From NCBI GenBank assembly GCA_036398095.1, contig DASWHR010000029.1:9760-73759 (forward strand): a stretch of DNA of 64,000 nucleotides. Reading direction: 5' to 3'. Positions 35,831-44,550 of this stretch are shown piece after piece (positions within the stretch are counted from its first letter, which is position 1; each line of letters opens with the position of its first letter). A program made the translations under genes and the position numbers. The notes under the pieces are model-generated. The model did no database searches. It was not told the DNA's origin and was given only the letters and a program-made list of their open reading frames with translations. This DNA is from DASWHR01 sp036398095. Its GTDB lineage: Bacteria; Actinomycetota; AC-67.

Positions 35831-36312
35831 ACGTCGCCGGAACGCTTGACGAACTCGTCCGGCTGCCGCGTGCAAATCTGCAGCGGCGTGTCGGGCGCGA
35901 CCGGGCGCGGCTCGTCGCGAAGACGATGCGAGTTGTCACAGAACGGCTGATGCTTGCTGCGTCCGCAGCGGCACAGGGCGAAGCGGCTGCCCTGGGCGAT
36001 GACCGTGCCGTCCTCGTCGCGAATCAAGATCGGCCCTCGGACCAGGAGCGGACCGTCCGGGACCGCACTCACCGTCGTCACGGGCGGGGCAACTTCGCCC
36101 GCACCGGCACGTTCGTAGGCGAGCGCGCCGGTCGGACAGCGTTCGACGGCCGCCACGATCTCCTCGGTCGTTCCGTTCGCCATGCGCACCCACGGCCGGG
36201 CGCGCACGTCGAACACGGCCGGCGCCGCCGCGAGGCAATCGCCCGCGTGGATGCACAGGGCCGGATTCCAACGCACAATCAGATCGTCGGAGTGGTATTC
36301 GCGCGAGGTCAT
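35800..36312 (-). CDS. Divergent ferredoxin plus CDGSH iron-sulfur protein
   Basis: 170 residues. Residues 1-70: mono-cluster ferredoxin-like Fer4_19 domain (NPALCIHAGDCLAAAPAVFD, VERCPTGALAYE). Residues about 85-140: CDGSH domain, with the 2Fe-2S ligands C-x-C, C and H in CRCGRSKHQPFCDNSH (Asn in place of the usual Gly). Two different iron-sulfur centres in one small soluble protein suggest an electron carrier or a redox sensor. It could serve the oxygenases in the window, but there is no operon link. Confidence 0.88.
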   Translation of the reverse strand: MTSREYHSDDLIVRWNPALCIHAGDCLAAAPAVFDVRARPWVRMANGTTEEIVAAVERCPTGALAYERAGAGEVAPPVTTVSAVPDGPLLVRGPILIRDEDGTVIAQGSRFALCRCGRSKHQPFCDNSHRLRDEPRPVAPDTPLQICTRQPDEFVKRSGDVYESSSDDRP

Positions 36313-36359
36313 TGCGGGAAAGTGTACCCTCGATGCTGCCGGCCATGAAGGAGAGCGAC

Positions 36360-36578
36360 ATGGCGAAGAAGGACCAACTGGAGACGGGCGACCGGATTCG
36401 CGTCGTCGCTCTGCGGCAGGACCCGCAAGGCGATCCCGTTCCGGAAGACGTGATCGGACTCGAAGGCACGATCGAATGGATCACGCCCGGATTCTCGGGC
36501 GAGAAGGCCGTGTTCGAGATCCGATTGAGCGACGGCCGCATCGTCAACCTCTACGCGCCCGAGATCGAAAGCGTCTAG
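36360..36578 (+). CDS. Small hypothetical protein, beta-rich
   Basis: 72 residues from the ATG behind AAGGAGAG. One small barrel-like pattern of alternating strands (DRIRVVALRQDPQGDPVPED, GLEGTIEWITPGFSGEKAVF, RLSDGRIVNLYAPEI). It resembles KOW/SH3-like small domains but I do not recognise a family. Short gap of 7 bases to the convergent MaoC gene. Confidence 0.55.
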   Translation: MAKKDQLETGDRIRVVALRQDPQGDPVPEDVIGLEGTIEWITPGFSGEKAVFEIRLSDGRIVNLYAPEIESV

Positions 36579-36585
36579 GGCGACG

Positions 36586-37104
36586 CTATTCGGCGTCGAT
36601 CGGAGTGGAGGGCTCGGGGAAGTGGCCTTTGTCCATCGGAGCGTCGCGCCGGTAGACCATGACGCTTCGCTTCCACGTCACCACGACCGTGCCGTCCTGC
36701 TTGATCCCGCGCGTCTTCACGCTCACGATCCCCGCGTATGGGCGCGACTTGGATTCGCGCTTGTCGATAACGAGTGATTCAGCGTAGAGCGTGTCGCCGA
36801 CGAAGACGGGCGCCGGCAGGCGGATCTCGTCCCAGGACAGGTTCGCCATCCCGTTCTGGCTGACGTCGCTCACGCTCAGGCCGAGCACGACCATCACGGT
36901 GATCCCGCTGTTGACGAGATACTGCCCGAAGGTGGACTGCTTGGCATAGTGATCGTTGAAATGCATCTGATTCGTGTTGCCGCTCAGCAGCGTGAACCAG
37001 ATGTTGTCGGCCTCGGTGATCGTGCGCCCCATCGGGTGCTTGTAGACGTCCCCGATCTCAAAATCCTCGTAGTAGCGCCCCTGCCATCCCGGCTTCACGG
37101 TCAT
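36586..37104 (-). CDS. MaoC-family hydratase
   Basis: 172 residues; ATG behind AAGGAGG. Hotdog hydratase with the active-site pair in SGNTNQMHFNDHYAKQSTFG (Asn/Asp and His), entry motif YYEDFEIGDVYKHPMGRTIT and FVGDTLYAESLVIDKRESKS. It looks like the mesaconyl-CoA or itaconyl-CoA hydratase type, but that assignment is from overall look only. Divergent from the CoA-transferase operon, with operator site F in between, so it belongs to the same regulon. Confidence 0.85.
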   Translation of the reverse strand: MTVKPGWQGRYYEDFEIGDVYKHPMGRTITEADNIWFTLLSGNTNQMHFNDHYAKQSTFGQYLVNSGITVMVVLGLSVSDVSQNGMANLSWDEIRLPAPVFVGDTLYAESLVIDKRESKSRPYAGIVSVKTRGIKQDGTVVVTWKRSVMVYRRDAPMDKGHFPEPSTPIDAE

Positions 37105-37137
37105 CGGTTTCCTCCTTCGGCGTCGGCCGGACGAGCA

Positions 37138-37172
37138 TACCGCTGAGCGGTCCATCGTTTCTCTGAGCGGAA
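37138..37172. promoter_or_regulatory. IclR-type tandem operator, site F
   Basis: TACCGCTGAGCGGTC (37138-37152) and TTTCTCTGAGCGGAA (37158-37172), 20 bases apart, each with the CTGAGCGG core. It sits in the 94-base gap between the divergent MaoC gene and the eight-gene operon starting at 37199. This is the best preserved of the pairs. Confidence 0.7.
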
Positions 37173-37198
37173 CTCCGGGTGGTACGCTGACCGGCATC

Positions 37199-38413
37199 AT
37201 GAGGCCGCTCGAGGATGTTCGCATCGTGGCGCTGGAGCAATACGGCGCGGGTCCGTTCGGCTCGTTGCATCTGGCCGATCTCGGGGCCGAGGTGATCAAG
37301 ATCGAAGACCCGTCCACCGGCGGGGATGTCGGCCGGTACGTGCCGCCGTTCCAGCACGAGCAAGACTCGCTCTTCTTCGAGACCTTCACCCGCAACAAGC
37401 GCTCGATCGTGCTGGACGTGACGAACGCGGCCGGCCGCGAGGTCCTCGAGGACCTGATCCGGGTGAGCGATGCGATGTATTCGAACTTGCGCGGCGACGT
37501 GCCCGAACGGCTGCGCATTACCTACGAGCACCTGAAGGCGGTCAACGAAAAGATCGTGTGCGTGTCGCTGACGGGCTTCGGCATGACCGGCCCGCGCGCG
37601 GCCGAACCCGGCTACGACTACATCCTGCAAGGCCTCGCCGGATGGATGTCGATCACCGGCGAGCCGGACGGGCCGCCGGCGAAATCGGGGCTGTCGCTGG
37701 TGGACTACATCGGCGGGATCGTTGCGGCGCTCTCGCTCGTTTCGGGCATCCACGCGGCGCGGCGGGACGGCTGCGGGATGGATTGCGACGTCTCGCTCTA
37801 CGACGCGGCGATCGGCATGCTCACCTACCCAGCAGTCTGGCACCTGAACGGCGGGTTCACTCCAGAGCGCACGACGCGCAGCGCGCACCCGTCGCTGGTG
37901 CCGTTCCAGCTGTTCGCCTCCGCGGACGGATGGATCGTCGTCGGCTGCGCGAAGGAGAAGTTCTGGCAGCGGCTCGCCGCCGCGATCGGCAAGCCCGAGC
38001 TGGCATCCGATCCGCGCTATGCGACCTTCGCCGCGCGCAACGACAACCGCGACGAGCTGATCGCGATCCTGGACGAGGCGTTCTCGACGCGCACGAGCGA
38101 CGAGTGGCTGTCGCTGCTGACCGGCGCCGGCGTGCCGTGCGGCCCGGTCAACGACGTCGCGCAGGCGTTCAAGGAGCCGCACACCGAGGCGCGCGGCCTG
38201 ATCGTGGAGACCGAACATCCGCGGTTCGGGACGGTGCGCCAGCCGGCCTCGCCGGTGCGGGTCGGCGATCCGCCCGCCACGCATCGCCGCGCGCCGCTCC
38301 TCGGCGAGGACGAGCCGTACGTGCTCGGCGAGCTGCTCGGCTACGACGACGCGAAGGTCGGCGCGTTGAAGGATGCCGGCGCGTTCGGTCCCGGCGACGC
38401 CGGAGTATCGTGA
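37199..38413 (+). CDS. CaiB/BaiF family III CoA-transferase
   Basis: 404 residues. Same family as the gene at 29075-30274: N-terminal RIVALEQYGAGPFGSLHLAD, catalytic Asp in CGMDCDVSLYDAAIG, FGMTGPRAAEPGYDYILQGL, and C-terminal GVPCGPVNDVAQAF. First gene of an eight-gene operon (CoA-transferase, MmgE/PrpD, two MaoC-type, thiolase-like, DUF35, acyl-CoA dehydrogenase, HpcH/HpaI lyase). It makes the CoA ester that enters this pathway. Confidence 0.93.
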   Translation: MRPLEDVRIVALEQYGAGPFGSLHLADLGAEVIKIEDPSTGGDVGRYVPPFQHEQDSLFFETFTRNKRSIVLDVTNAAGREVLEDLIRVSDAMYSNLRGDVPERLRITYEHLKAVNEKIVCVSLTGFGMTGPRAAEPGYDYILQGLAGWMSITGEPDGPPAKSGLSLVDYIGGIVAALSLVSGIHAARRDGCGMDCDVSLYDAAIGMLTYPAVWHLNGGFTPERTTRSAHPSLVPFQLFASADGWIVVGCAKEKFWQRLAAAIGKPELASDPRYATFAARNDNRDELIAILDEAFSTRTSDEWLSLLTGAGVPCGPVNDVAQAFKEPHTEARGLIVETEHPRFGTVRQPASPVRVGDPPATHRRAPLLGEDEPYVLGELLGYDDAKVGALKDAGAFGPGDAGVS

Positions 38414-38420
38414 TCGCATC

Positions 38421-39773
38421 ATGACGCCGCCTCGGAGCGCCGCGGAGACGATCGCCGATTGGGCGGCCGGCCTGCGGCCCGGCGACATTCCGGCGAGCGC
38501 AAAGGCAGCCGCATGCCGCCATCTGCTCGACGGAATCGGATGCGCGATCGGCGCGGTGCGCACCGACGCGGTTCCGGCCGCGATCAGCGCCGCCCTTCGC
38601 GAAGCCGAACCCGAACGGGCCACCATCTTCGCCGACGGGCGACGCGTCGCCACGACCGCGGCGGCCCTGGCCAACGGCGCGCTCGTCCATGCACTCGACT
38701 ACGACGACACGCACGAGCCGGCACTGGTCCATGCGACGGCCGCGGTGCTTCCGGCCGCGTTCGCGGCCGGCGAAGAGACCAGCGCGACCGGAGCCGATGT
38801 GCTCGCCGCGGCGATCGCCGGCTACGAGATCGTCACGCGGCTCGGCGCCGCCGTCCCGCACGGATTTCACCGACGCGGCCTGCACGCCACGAGTGTGTGC
38901 GGCGTGTTTGCCGCGGCGGCGATCGCGGCGAAGCTGATGGGGCTTGCAGCCGGCGCGACCGCCGCGGCGCTCGGAATCGCCGGCAGCGCGGCCGGCGGGT
39001 CGCTCGAGTTCCTCAACACCGGCTCGTCCACCAAACAGTTGCACCCGGGCATCGCCGCGATGAACGGGATCGTCGCGGCCAGGCTGGCGGCTGCCGGCGC
39101 GGACGGCCCCGCGACGATCTTCGAAGGCGAGTACGGCATCTATCGCGCGCTGGCCGGCGAGGAGGTCGATCCCAGGGTGCTCACTGCCGGACTCGGCGAC
39201 CGGTGGGAGACCGAGCGAATCACGATCAAGCCCTATCCGGCGTGCCATCTTTCGCATGCGACACTGGACGCGCTCGGCTACGCCGAGGATGTCGATCCCG
39301 GCGCGATCGAGCGCATCGTGGTCACGGTGCCCGAGCCTTCGATGCCGATCGTGTGCCTGCCGGCCATGGCAAAGCTGCATCCACGCACGCCGTACGAGGC
39401 GAAGTTCAGCCTGCCATGGAGCGCGGCGGCACTTGTGCTCGACGGAACGCTCACACCCGACACGTACCACAACCTCGACCGGCCGGACGTCGAGGCGCTG
39501 GCCGCGAAGATCGAGTGCGTCGCGAGTGCGTTCGACGGCCCGCCCGCGCAGGCGCCGGGCGAGGCGACGATCATGATGCGCGGCGGCCGGATCGTGCGCG
39601 TCACCGCGGCCCGCGACGACGGCCGGATCGGCGACGACGCGTTCGCCGCGAAGCTCGCCGGAAACTGCGGACCGGTCGATCCGAGCGCATTGACCGAGGC
39701 CGTCACTCACCTTGAGGACCAACCCGACCTCAAAGCCGTCTTCGCCGCGACGGACCTGCGAGGCCCGCGATGA
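38421..39773 (+). CDS. MmgE/PrpD family protein
   Basis: 450 residues from the ATG 8 bases after the CoA-transferase stop. ALDYDDTHEPALVHATAA is the active-site motif, HRRGLHATSVCGVFAAAA and FLNTGSSTKQLHPGIAAMNG follow, and IKPYPACHLSHATLDAL closes the pocket. It probably acts as a dehydratase, isomerase or decarboxylase on a branched or unsaturated di- or tricarboxylate. Only distantly like the paralogue at 26909-28285, so the two likely act on different substrates. Confidence 0.92.
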   Translation: MTPPRSAAETIADWAAGLRPGDIPASAKAAACRHLLDGIGCAIGAVRTDAVPAAISAALREAEPERATIFADGRRVATTAAALANGALVHALDYDDTHEPALVHATAAVLPAAFAAGEETSATGADVLAAAIAGYEIVTRLGAAVPHGFHRRGLHATSVCGVFAAAAIAAKLMGLAAGATAAALGIAGSAAGGSLEFLNTGSSTKQLHPGIAAMNGIVAARLAAAGADGPATIFEGEYGIYRALAGEEVDPRVLTAGLGDRWETERITIKPYPACHLSHATLDALGYAEDVDPGAIERIVVTVPEPSMPIVCLPAMAKLHPRTPYEAKFSLPWSAAALVLDGTLTPDTYHNLDRPDVEALAAKIECVASAFDGPPAQAPGEATIMMRGGRIVRVTAARDDGRIGDDAFAAKLAGNCGPVDPSALTEAVTHLEDQPDLKAVFAATDLRGPR

Positions 39774-40261
39774 CGCTGCTCACCGACGAGGTGAAGGCCC
39801 TCATCGGCCGCGAGGTCGTCTACACCGCCCCCGAAGAGATCGGCCGGGCCGCCATCCGCGGCTTCGCGCTGGCCATCGGCGACGACAACCGGCTCTACAC
39901 CGATCCCGACTACGCGCGCGCCAACGGCTACGAGGACGTGATCGCTCCGCCGACCTTCGTGTGCGAGTCAAACCAATACATGAGCGGCGCGCGCGACGCG
40001 CACGGCTATGCCGGCCACACCTGGGAGATCCCTGCGAAAGACTGCCGGATGCTGCGCGGCGGCAACGAATACGAGCTGCACCGTCCCGTCTATCCGCATC
40101 ACCGCCTGACCGTCCGATGGCTGCTGCGCGACATCGTCGAGCGCACGATGAAGGACGGCACGCCGATGCTGATCGTGACCAGCGAGGCGACCTATCGCGA
40201 TCAGAACGGCGACGTGCTGGCCGTCAACCGGGAAACCCTCATCTATCGGAGCCTGCCGTGA
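39770..40261 (+). CDS. FAS1-like MaoC dehydratase (N-terminal type)
   Basis: 163 residues; ATGA overlap with the MmgE/PrpD gene. N-terminal MaoC type as in mesaconyl-C4-CoA hydratase and FAS1-like dehydratases: YTAPEEIGRAAIRGFALAIG, DNRLYTDPDYARANGY, IAPPTFV and HRPVYPHHRLTVRW. This half typically lacks the catalytic pair and supports the substrate-binding fold, pairing with a C-terminal MaoC subunit, here the next gene. Together they would be a two-subunit enoyl-CoA hydratase. Confidence 0.85.
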   Translation: MTLLTDEVKALIGREVVYTAPEEIGRAAIRGFALAIGDDNRLYTDPDYARANGYEDVIAPPTFVCESNQYMSGARDAHGYAGHTWEIPAKDCRMLRGGNEYELHRPVYPHHRLTVRWLLRDIVERTMKDGTPMLIVTSEATYRDQNGDVLAVNRETLIYRSLP

Positions 40262-40641
40262 AGCTCGCGATCGGGCAGACGCTGCCCGTGCTGGAGCGGC
40301 TGATGGACGAGGCCGGCATGGTCGCCTACGGCGCCGCGACCTGGGACTGGCATCGCCTGCACTACGACAAGGAATACTGCGCGCACGCCGGCCTTCCCGG
40401 CCCGCTCGTGGATGGGCAGATGTTCGGCGCGCTGATCGCCGAGCAAATCCTCGACGCGTTGGGCCCCAGAGCCTGGATCACGACGATGGCGTTCCGCTTC
40501 AAGACGATGGTCTTCGCCGGCGAAACGCTGCGCGTCGAAGCGGCGATCGTCGCGGCCGGCGACGTCTTCATCGAGACCGCGCACACGATCCGCAGCGGCG
40601 ATGCGATCGCCGCCGAAGGAACCGCGACGGTGCGTCGATGA
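40258..40641 (+). CDS. MaoC-like hydratase subunit
   Basis: 127 residues from a GTG (GTGA overlap). Catalytic hotdog half: ATWDWHRLHYDKEYCAHAGL has the Asp-x4-His pair of R-hydratases, followed by GPLVDGQMFGALIAEQIL and FKTMVFAGETLRVEAAI. Forms a pair with the FAS1-like subunit encoded just before it. Hydrates an enoyl-CoA in the operon's pathway. Confidence 0.85.
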   Translation: MKLAIGQTLPVLERLMDEAGMVAYGAATWDWHRLHYDKEYCAHAGLPGPLVDGQMFGALIAEQILDALGPRAWITTMAFRFKTMVFAGETLRVEAAIVAAGDVFIETAHTIRSGDAIAAEGTATVRR

Positions 40642-41786
40642 ACCGCGCGCCCGTCATCGCCGGCGTCGCCGAATCCGATCTGGGCGTGACCAACCGAACG
40701 ATCCTAGATTTGCAGACGCAGGCGATCCTGGGTGCGCTCGACGACGCGGGCCTGACGATGAAAGACGTGGACGGCCTGCTGACCGCCGGCGTATCGCGCT
40801 TCAGCGCCTCGCAGGTCGCCGAATACCTCGGCATCTATCCGACCTGGACCGATTCGACCATGGCCGGCGGATCCTCGTTCGAGATCTTCGCCGCGCACGC
40901 CGCCGAGGCGATCCGCGCCGGCCGCTGCGAGGTCGCGGTGATCTCCTACGGCAGCAACCAGCGCTCGGCCAAGACGCGAACGCTCGGCGGGGTAATCGAT
41001 CCGCATATCCCCTACGCGCAGTTCGAAGAGCCCTATGGGCCGCTGAACCCGATCTCGATGTACGCGCTCGCCGCGCAGCGTCATATGCACGAGTTCGGCA
41101 CGACCTCCGAGCAGCTCGCCGAGGTTGCCGTTGCGGCGCGCGCATGGGCGCTGAAGAACCCGAAGGCATACCGCTTCGGCGACGGTCCGCTGACGGTGGA
41201 CGACGTTGTTTCGTCGCCGATGGTGTCATCGCCGCTGCACGCGCTCGATTGCTGCCTGGTGGTGGACGGCGGCGGCGCGGTCGTGATGACCACCGCCGAA
41301 CGCGCCCGCGACCTTCGCGGCGCCCCGGTCGCGATCCTCGGCCACGGCGAAACCACCACGCACGTCGGCGTCACCCAGATGCCGGACCTGACCTCGACCG
41401 GCGCGGCGGTCAGCGCGCGCCGCGCCTACGACATGGCCGGCCTGTCCCCCGCCGACATCGACGTCGCCGAGGTCTACGACTCGTTCACCATCACCGTGCT
41501 ATTGACCTTGGAAGCGCTCGGTTTCTGCGGGCGCGGCGAGGCGGGATCCTTCGTGCAGAAGGGCCGCATCGCGCCCGGCGGCGAGTTTCCACTCAACACC
41601 AACGGCGGCGGCTTGTCGTACTGTCATCCCGGCATGTACGGCGTGCTGCTGCTCGTCGAGGCCGTGCGGCAACTGCGCGGCGAATGCGGCGACCGGCAAA
41701 TCCCCGGCGCGGAAGTCGCGATCTGCCACGGCACCGGCGGAATCCTGAGCACGCACGCAACCGTGATCCTGGGAGCGCACCGATGA
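40638..41786 (+). CDS. Thiolase-fold protein (SCP2/Ltp2-like aldolase subunit)
   Basis: 382 residues; ATGA overlap with the hydratase gene. Thiolase fold with PVIAGVAESDLG at the N-terminus and NTNGGGLSYCHPGMYGVLLL and ICHGTGGILSTHATVIL at the C-terminus. The N-terminal nucleophilic Cys of real thiolases is absent (STMAGGSSFE in that place). Proteins of this kind with a DUF35 partner, e.g. Ltp2 with ChsH2 in sterol side-chain degradation, are retro-aldolases rather than thiolases. The DUF35 gene follows with an ATGA overlap. Confidence 0.85.
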   Translation: MNRAPVIAGVAESDLGVTNRTILDLQTQAILGALDDAGLTMKDVDGLLTAGVSRFSASQVAEYLGIYPTWTDSTMAGGSSFEIFAAHAAEAIRAGRCEVAVISYGSNQRSAKTRTLGGVIDPHIPYAQFEEPYGPLNPISMYALAAQRHMHEFGTTSEQLAEVAVAARAWALKNPKAYRFGDGPLTVDDVVSSPMVSSPLHALDCCLVVDGGGAVVMTTAERARDLRGAPVAILGHGETTTHVGVTQMPDLTSTGAAVSARRAYDMAGLSPADIDVAEVYDSFTITVLLTLEALGFCGRGEAGSFVQKGRIAPGGEFPLNTNGGGLSYCHPGMYGVLLLVEAVRQLRGECGDRQIPGAEVAICHGTGGILSTHATVILGAHR

Positions 41787-42181
41787 GCGAGCCGAAGCCG
41801 GTCGGCGCGCCCGACCCCGTGACACAGCCGTGGTGGGACGCGACGCGTGAGCGCCGTTTGCTGATCCAGCGCTGCGACGCGTGCGGCCACACGCAACTGT
41901 ACCCACGCTCGTCGTGCACATCGTGTCACGCGACGACGCTCGGATGGATCGACTCGTCCGGGCGCGGCACGGTCTATTCGCATACCACCGTGCATCGCGC
42001 GCCGCACCCGGCGTTCGAAGCGCCCTACGTCGTGCTGCTGGTGCGCCTTGAAGAAGGGCCGGTCGTCATGGCGAACCTTGCCGGCGGCGGCGACGTCCGC
42101 TGCGACCAACCGGTCGTCGCCGTCTGGGAGGATCTGCCCGACGGCCGAAAGCTCGTGCAATTCACCGTCCACGGAGCCTGA
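41783..42181 (+). CDS. DUF35 zinc-ribbon/OB-fold protein
   Basis: 132 residues; ATGA overlap. Rubredoxin-like zinc ribbon with four Cys (RCDACGHTQLYPRSSCTSC) followed by an OB-fold (SGRGTVYSHTTVHRAPHPAF, VLLVRLEEGPVVMANL). DUF35 proteins are obligate partners of thiolase-fold enzymes, stabilising them and shaping the acyl-CoA pocket. Acts with the gene just upstream. Confidence 0.92.
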   Translation: MSEPKPVGAPDPVTQPWWDATRERRLLIQRCDACGHTQLYPRSSCTSCHATTLGWIDSSGRGTVYSHTTVHRAPHPAFEAPYVVLLVRLEEGPVVMANLAGGGDVRCDQPVVAVWEDLPDGRKLVQFTVHGA

Positions 42182-42185
42182 CCAC

Positions 42186-43349
42186 ATGGATTTCGATCTG
42201 AGCGAAGAGCAAACGATATTTCGCAAGGTGATCCGCGACTTCGTGCGCGATCACATCAAGCCGGTCGCGCGCGAGTGGGAGCATGCCGGCCGCTACCCCA
42301 CCGAAATCGTCGACAAGATGAAACAGATGGGACTGTTCGGGATCACCGTTCCCGATGCCTACGGCGGGATGGCGCTCGACATGGTCTCGATGGCGATCGT
42401 GTTCGAAGAGATCTCAAAGGGATGGATGGGGATCGCCGGCACGATCGGCTCGCATTCGCTGTCGTGCCGCATGATCGCCACCCACGGCACCGACGAGCAG
42501 AAGCGGCGATGGCTTCCGAAGCTCGCGACCGGCGAGATCCGCACGGGCATCGGCTTGACCGAGCCCGGCGCCGGCTCGGATCTTCAAGGCATCACGACGC
42601 GCGCGACCCGCGACGGCGACGACTATGTGGTGCGCGGCACCAAGACATGGATCACCAACGCGCGTCACGCCGGCATCCTGCCGGTGCTGGTCAAGACCGA
42701 TCCCGACGCGCAGCCGCGCCACAAAGGAATGAGCATGCTGATCGTCGACATGGCCACGCCGGGCGTCGGCGTGAGCCGCGACATCGGCAAGCTCGGCTAC
42801 AAGGGGACCGAATCGTGCGAGGTCGTCTTCGACGAGGTGCGCGTGCCGGCCGGCGACTTGCTCGGCGGCGTCGAGGGTGTCGGCTTGAAGCAGGCGCTGT
42901 CGGGTCTCGAGGCCGGCCGCATCAATATCGCCGCGCGCGCGGTCGGCATCGCGACGGCGGCGCTGGAGGCGGCGCTTCAGTATTCGAAAGAGCGCGAAGC
43001 GTTCGGACATCCGATCGCCGACTTCCAGGCGATCCAACTGAAGCTGGCCGACATGGGAACCGAGACGACGGCCGCGCGCCTGCTGACCTGGTGGGCCGCA
43101 TCGCGGCTGGATGCCGGCCAACGCGCCGACGCCGAAGCGGGAATGGCCAAGCTGTTCGCGTCCGAGGTTGCCATCAAGGCGTCGCTCGAGTCGATGCGCA
43201 TCCACGGCGGCTACGGCTACTCGACGGAGCTTGACGTGGAACGGCTCTATCGCGACGCCCCGCTGATGGCGATCGGCGAAGGAACGAACGACATCCTGCG
43301 TTTGGTGATCGCGCGAGGGTTGCTCAAAGACGGAATGCCGCTCGCATGA
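42186..43349 (+). CDS. Acyl-CoA dehydrogenase
   Basis: 387 residues, full length. Oxidises acyl-CoA to 2-enoyl-CoA with FAD, passing electrons to ETF. Motifs: GLTEPGAGSDLQGI, FDEVRVPAGDLLGG, FGHPIADFQAIQLKLADM and the C-terminal ESMRIHGGYGYSTELDVERL, with the catalytic Glu in AIGEGTNDI. Same operon as the MaoC and thiolase-like genes; it provides the double bond for hydration. Confidence 0.95.
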   Translation: MDFDLSEEQTIFRKVIRDFVRDHIKPVAREWEHAGRYPTEIVDKMKQMGLFGITVPDAYGGMALDMVSMAIVFEEISKGWMGIAGTIGSHSLSCRMIATHGTDEQKRRWLPKLATGEIRTGIGLTEPGAGSDLQGITTRATRDGDDYVVRGTKTWITNARHAGILPVLVKTDPDAQPRHKGMSMLIVDMATPGVGVSRDIGKLGYKGTESCEVVFDEVRVPAGDLLGGVEGVGLKQALSGLEAGRINIAARAVGIATAALEAALQYSKEREAFGHPIADFQAIQLKLADMGTETTAARLLTWWAASRLDAGQRADAEAGMAKLFASEVAIKASLESMRIHGGYGYSTELDVERLYRDAPLMAIGEGTNDILRLVIARGLLKDGMPLA

Positions 43350-44131
43350 GGTCGTATCTGTACGTGCCGGGCGACCGTGGCGAGATGCTCGCGGGGGCCG
43401 GGACGCGCGGCGCCGACGCGATCATCGCCGACCTGGAGGACGCCGTTCCGCCCGAGCGAAAGCAGGTGGCGCGGGAAACGGTCGCGGCGTTCCTGCGCGA
43501 TTCCCCGGCGAACGTTTGGGTGCGGATCAACGGCGAAGAAGACGCGCACGCGATCGCGCCGCTGGCGCCCGCGGGCCTGTCGGTCCCGAAGGTGTCCTGC
43601 GTCGCCGACATCGAGCGCGTCGACGTGGGTCTGCCGATCATCGCGCTGATCGAAACCGCCGACGGGGTGCTCGACGCGCGCGAGATCGCGCGGCATCCCT
43701 CGGTGGTCCGGCTCGCGCTCGGCGAAGCCGACCTGGGCGCCGAGCTGGGCATCGATCCCTCACCCGATCACCGCGAATGGCAGGCAGTGCGGACGATGAT
43801 CGTCCTCGCGTCCGCCGCGGCCGGGCTCGACGCGCCGGTCGCGCCGATCGCGACCGACTTCGCCGACCTCGACGCGCTTCGCGAGTCCACGCGCGCGCTC
43901 AGACGAATGGGATTCGGCGCGCGCGCCGCGATCCACCCCGCGCAGATCGCGATCATCAACGAATCGTTCACGCCTTCGCCCGACGAGGTCGCCGCCGCAC
44001 GCCGCCTGATCGAGCGCTTTCAGGCGGCCGGCCGCGGCGTGACCACCGACGACGACGGGCGCATGATCGACGAAGCCGTCATCCGCTCGGCACGCCGGAT
44101 CCTCGCGCAAGCCGGCGACCCGCCGGCGTGA
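43346..44131 (+). CDS. HpcH/HpaI or CitE-like CoA-ester lyase/aldolase
   Basis: 261 residues; ATGA overlap. CitE/citramalyl-CoA-lyase fold: RSYLYVPGDRGEML at the N-terminus, ADLEDAVPPERK, WVRINGEED (Arg), IALIETADGVLDA (Glu) and LALGEADLGAELG (Asp) carry the metal and CoA-side residues; AAIHPAQIAIINESFTPS closes it. Cleaves a 3-hydroxyacyl-CoA such as citramalyl- or malyl-CoA. As the last gene of the operon it would give two smaller acyl units. Its end overlaps the convergent regulator-like gene by 53 bases. Confidence 0.88.
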   Translation: MRSYLYVPGDRGEMLAGAGTRGADAIIADLEDAVPPERKQVARETVAAFLRDSPANVWVRINGEEDAHAIAPLAPAGLSVPKVSCVADIERVDVGLPIIALIETADGVLDAREIARHPSVVRLALGEADLGAELGIDPSPDHREWQAVRTMIVLASAAAGLDAPVAPIATDFADLDALRESTRALRRMGFGARAAIHPAQIAIINESFTPSPDEVAAARRLIERFQAAGRGVTTDDDGRMIDEAVIRSARRILAQAGDPPA

Positions 44132-44525
44132 GCCGATACCCCCCAATGTCGGACGTGGCAAGCCCCGCTGTCTCCAACGTCGTGAGTGTCCGCAGGAGCA
44201 GGACCTCATCGCCATCCAAGATCGACGAGTCGAACCCCCACGTGCGACCCGCCGCCGATCCGACCGCCTGAAGCACGGATTGCTCGACATCGTTCAGAGC
44301 CGGCCGCCCTCCCGGCGCATCCTCGGGCGGAGCCGGCTCTCCGGGCGCGAGCGAGGAGACCGGCCGAATCACCGCGACCAGACGCGTCGCGCGGCTCACC
44401 TTGAACGCTCGCTCTTCGTACTGAACCGCATCCAAGACGTCGGACAGCCGCCGAGCCAGATCCGTGGCGCTGAGCCATTCGAACCCGGCATCGTCCTCCC
44501 GACGTTCCAAGTATTTCCTCACCAT
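44079..44525 (-). CDS. Phd-like antitoxin/regulator domain with C-terminal winged-helix-like tail
   Basis: 148 residues. Residues about 17-57 resemble a Phd/YefM antitoxin fold (LSATDLARRLSDVLDAVQYE then RAFKVSRATRLVAVIRPV). Residues 85-148 look like a small winged helix (VEQSVLQAVGSAAG, LLRTLTTLETAGLATSDIGG). No toxin partner is adjacent. A perfect 38-base palindrome lies 26 bases upstream of the start and is the likely operator. Its 3' end overlaps the lyase gene. Confidence 0.6.
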   Translation of the reverse strand: MVRKYLERREDDAGFEWLSATDLARRLSDVLDAVQYEERAFKVSRATRLVAVIRPVSSLAPGEPAPPEDAPGGRPALNDVEQSVLQAVGSAAGRTWGFDSSILDGDEVLLLRTLTTLETAGLATSDIGGYRLTPAGRRLARGSGVPSG

Positions 44526-44550
44526 GATCTCCCTTCGCGGACGGACTTCT

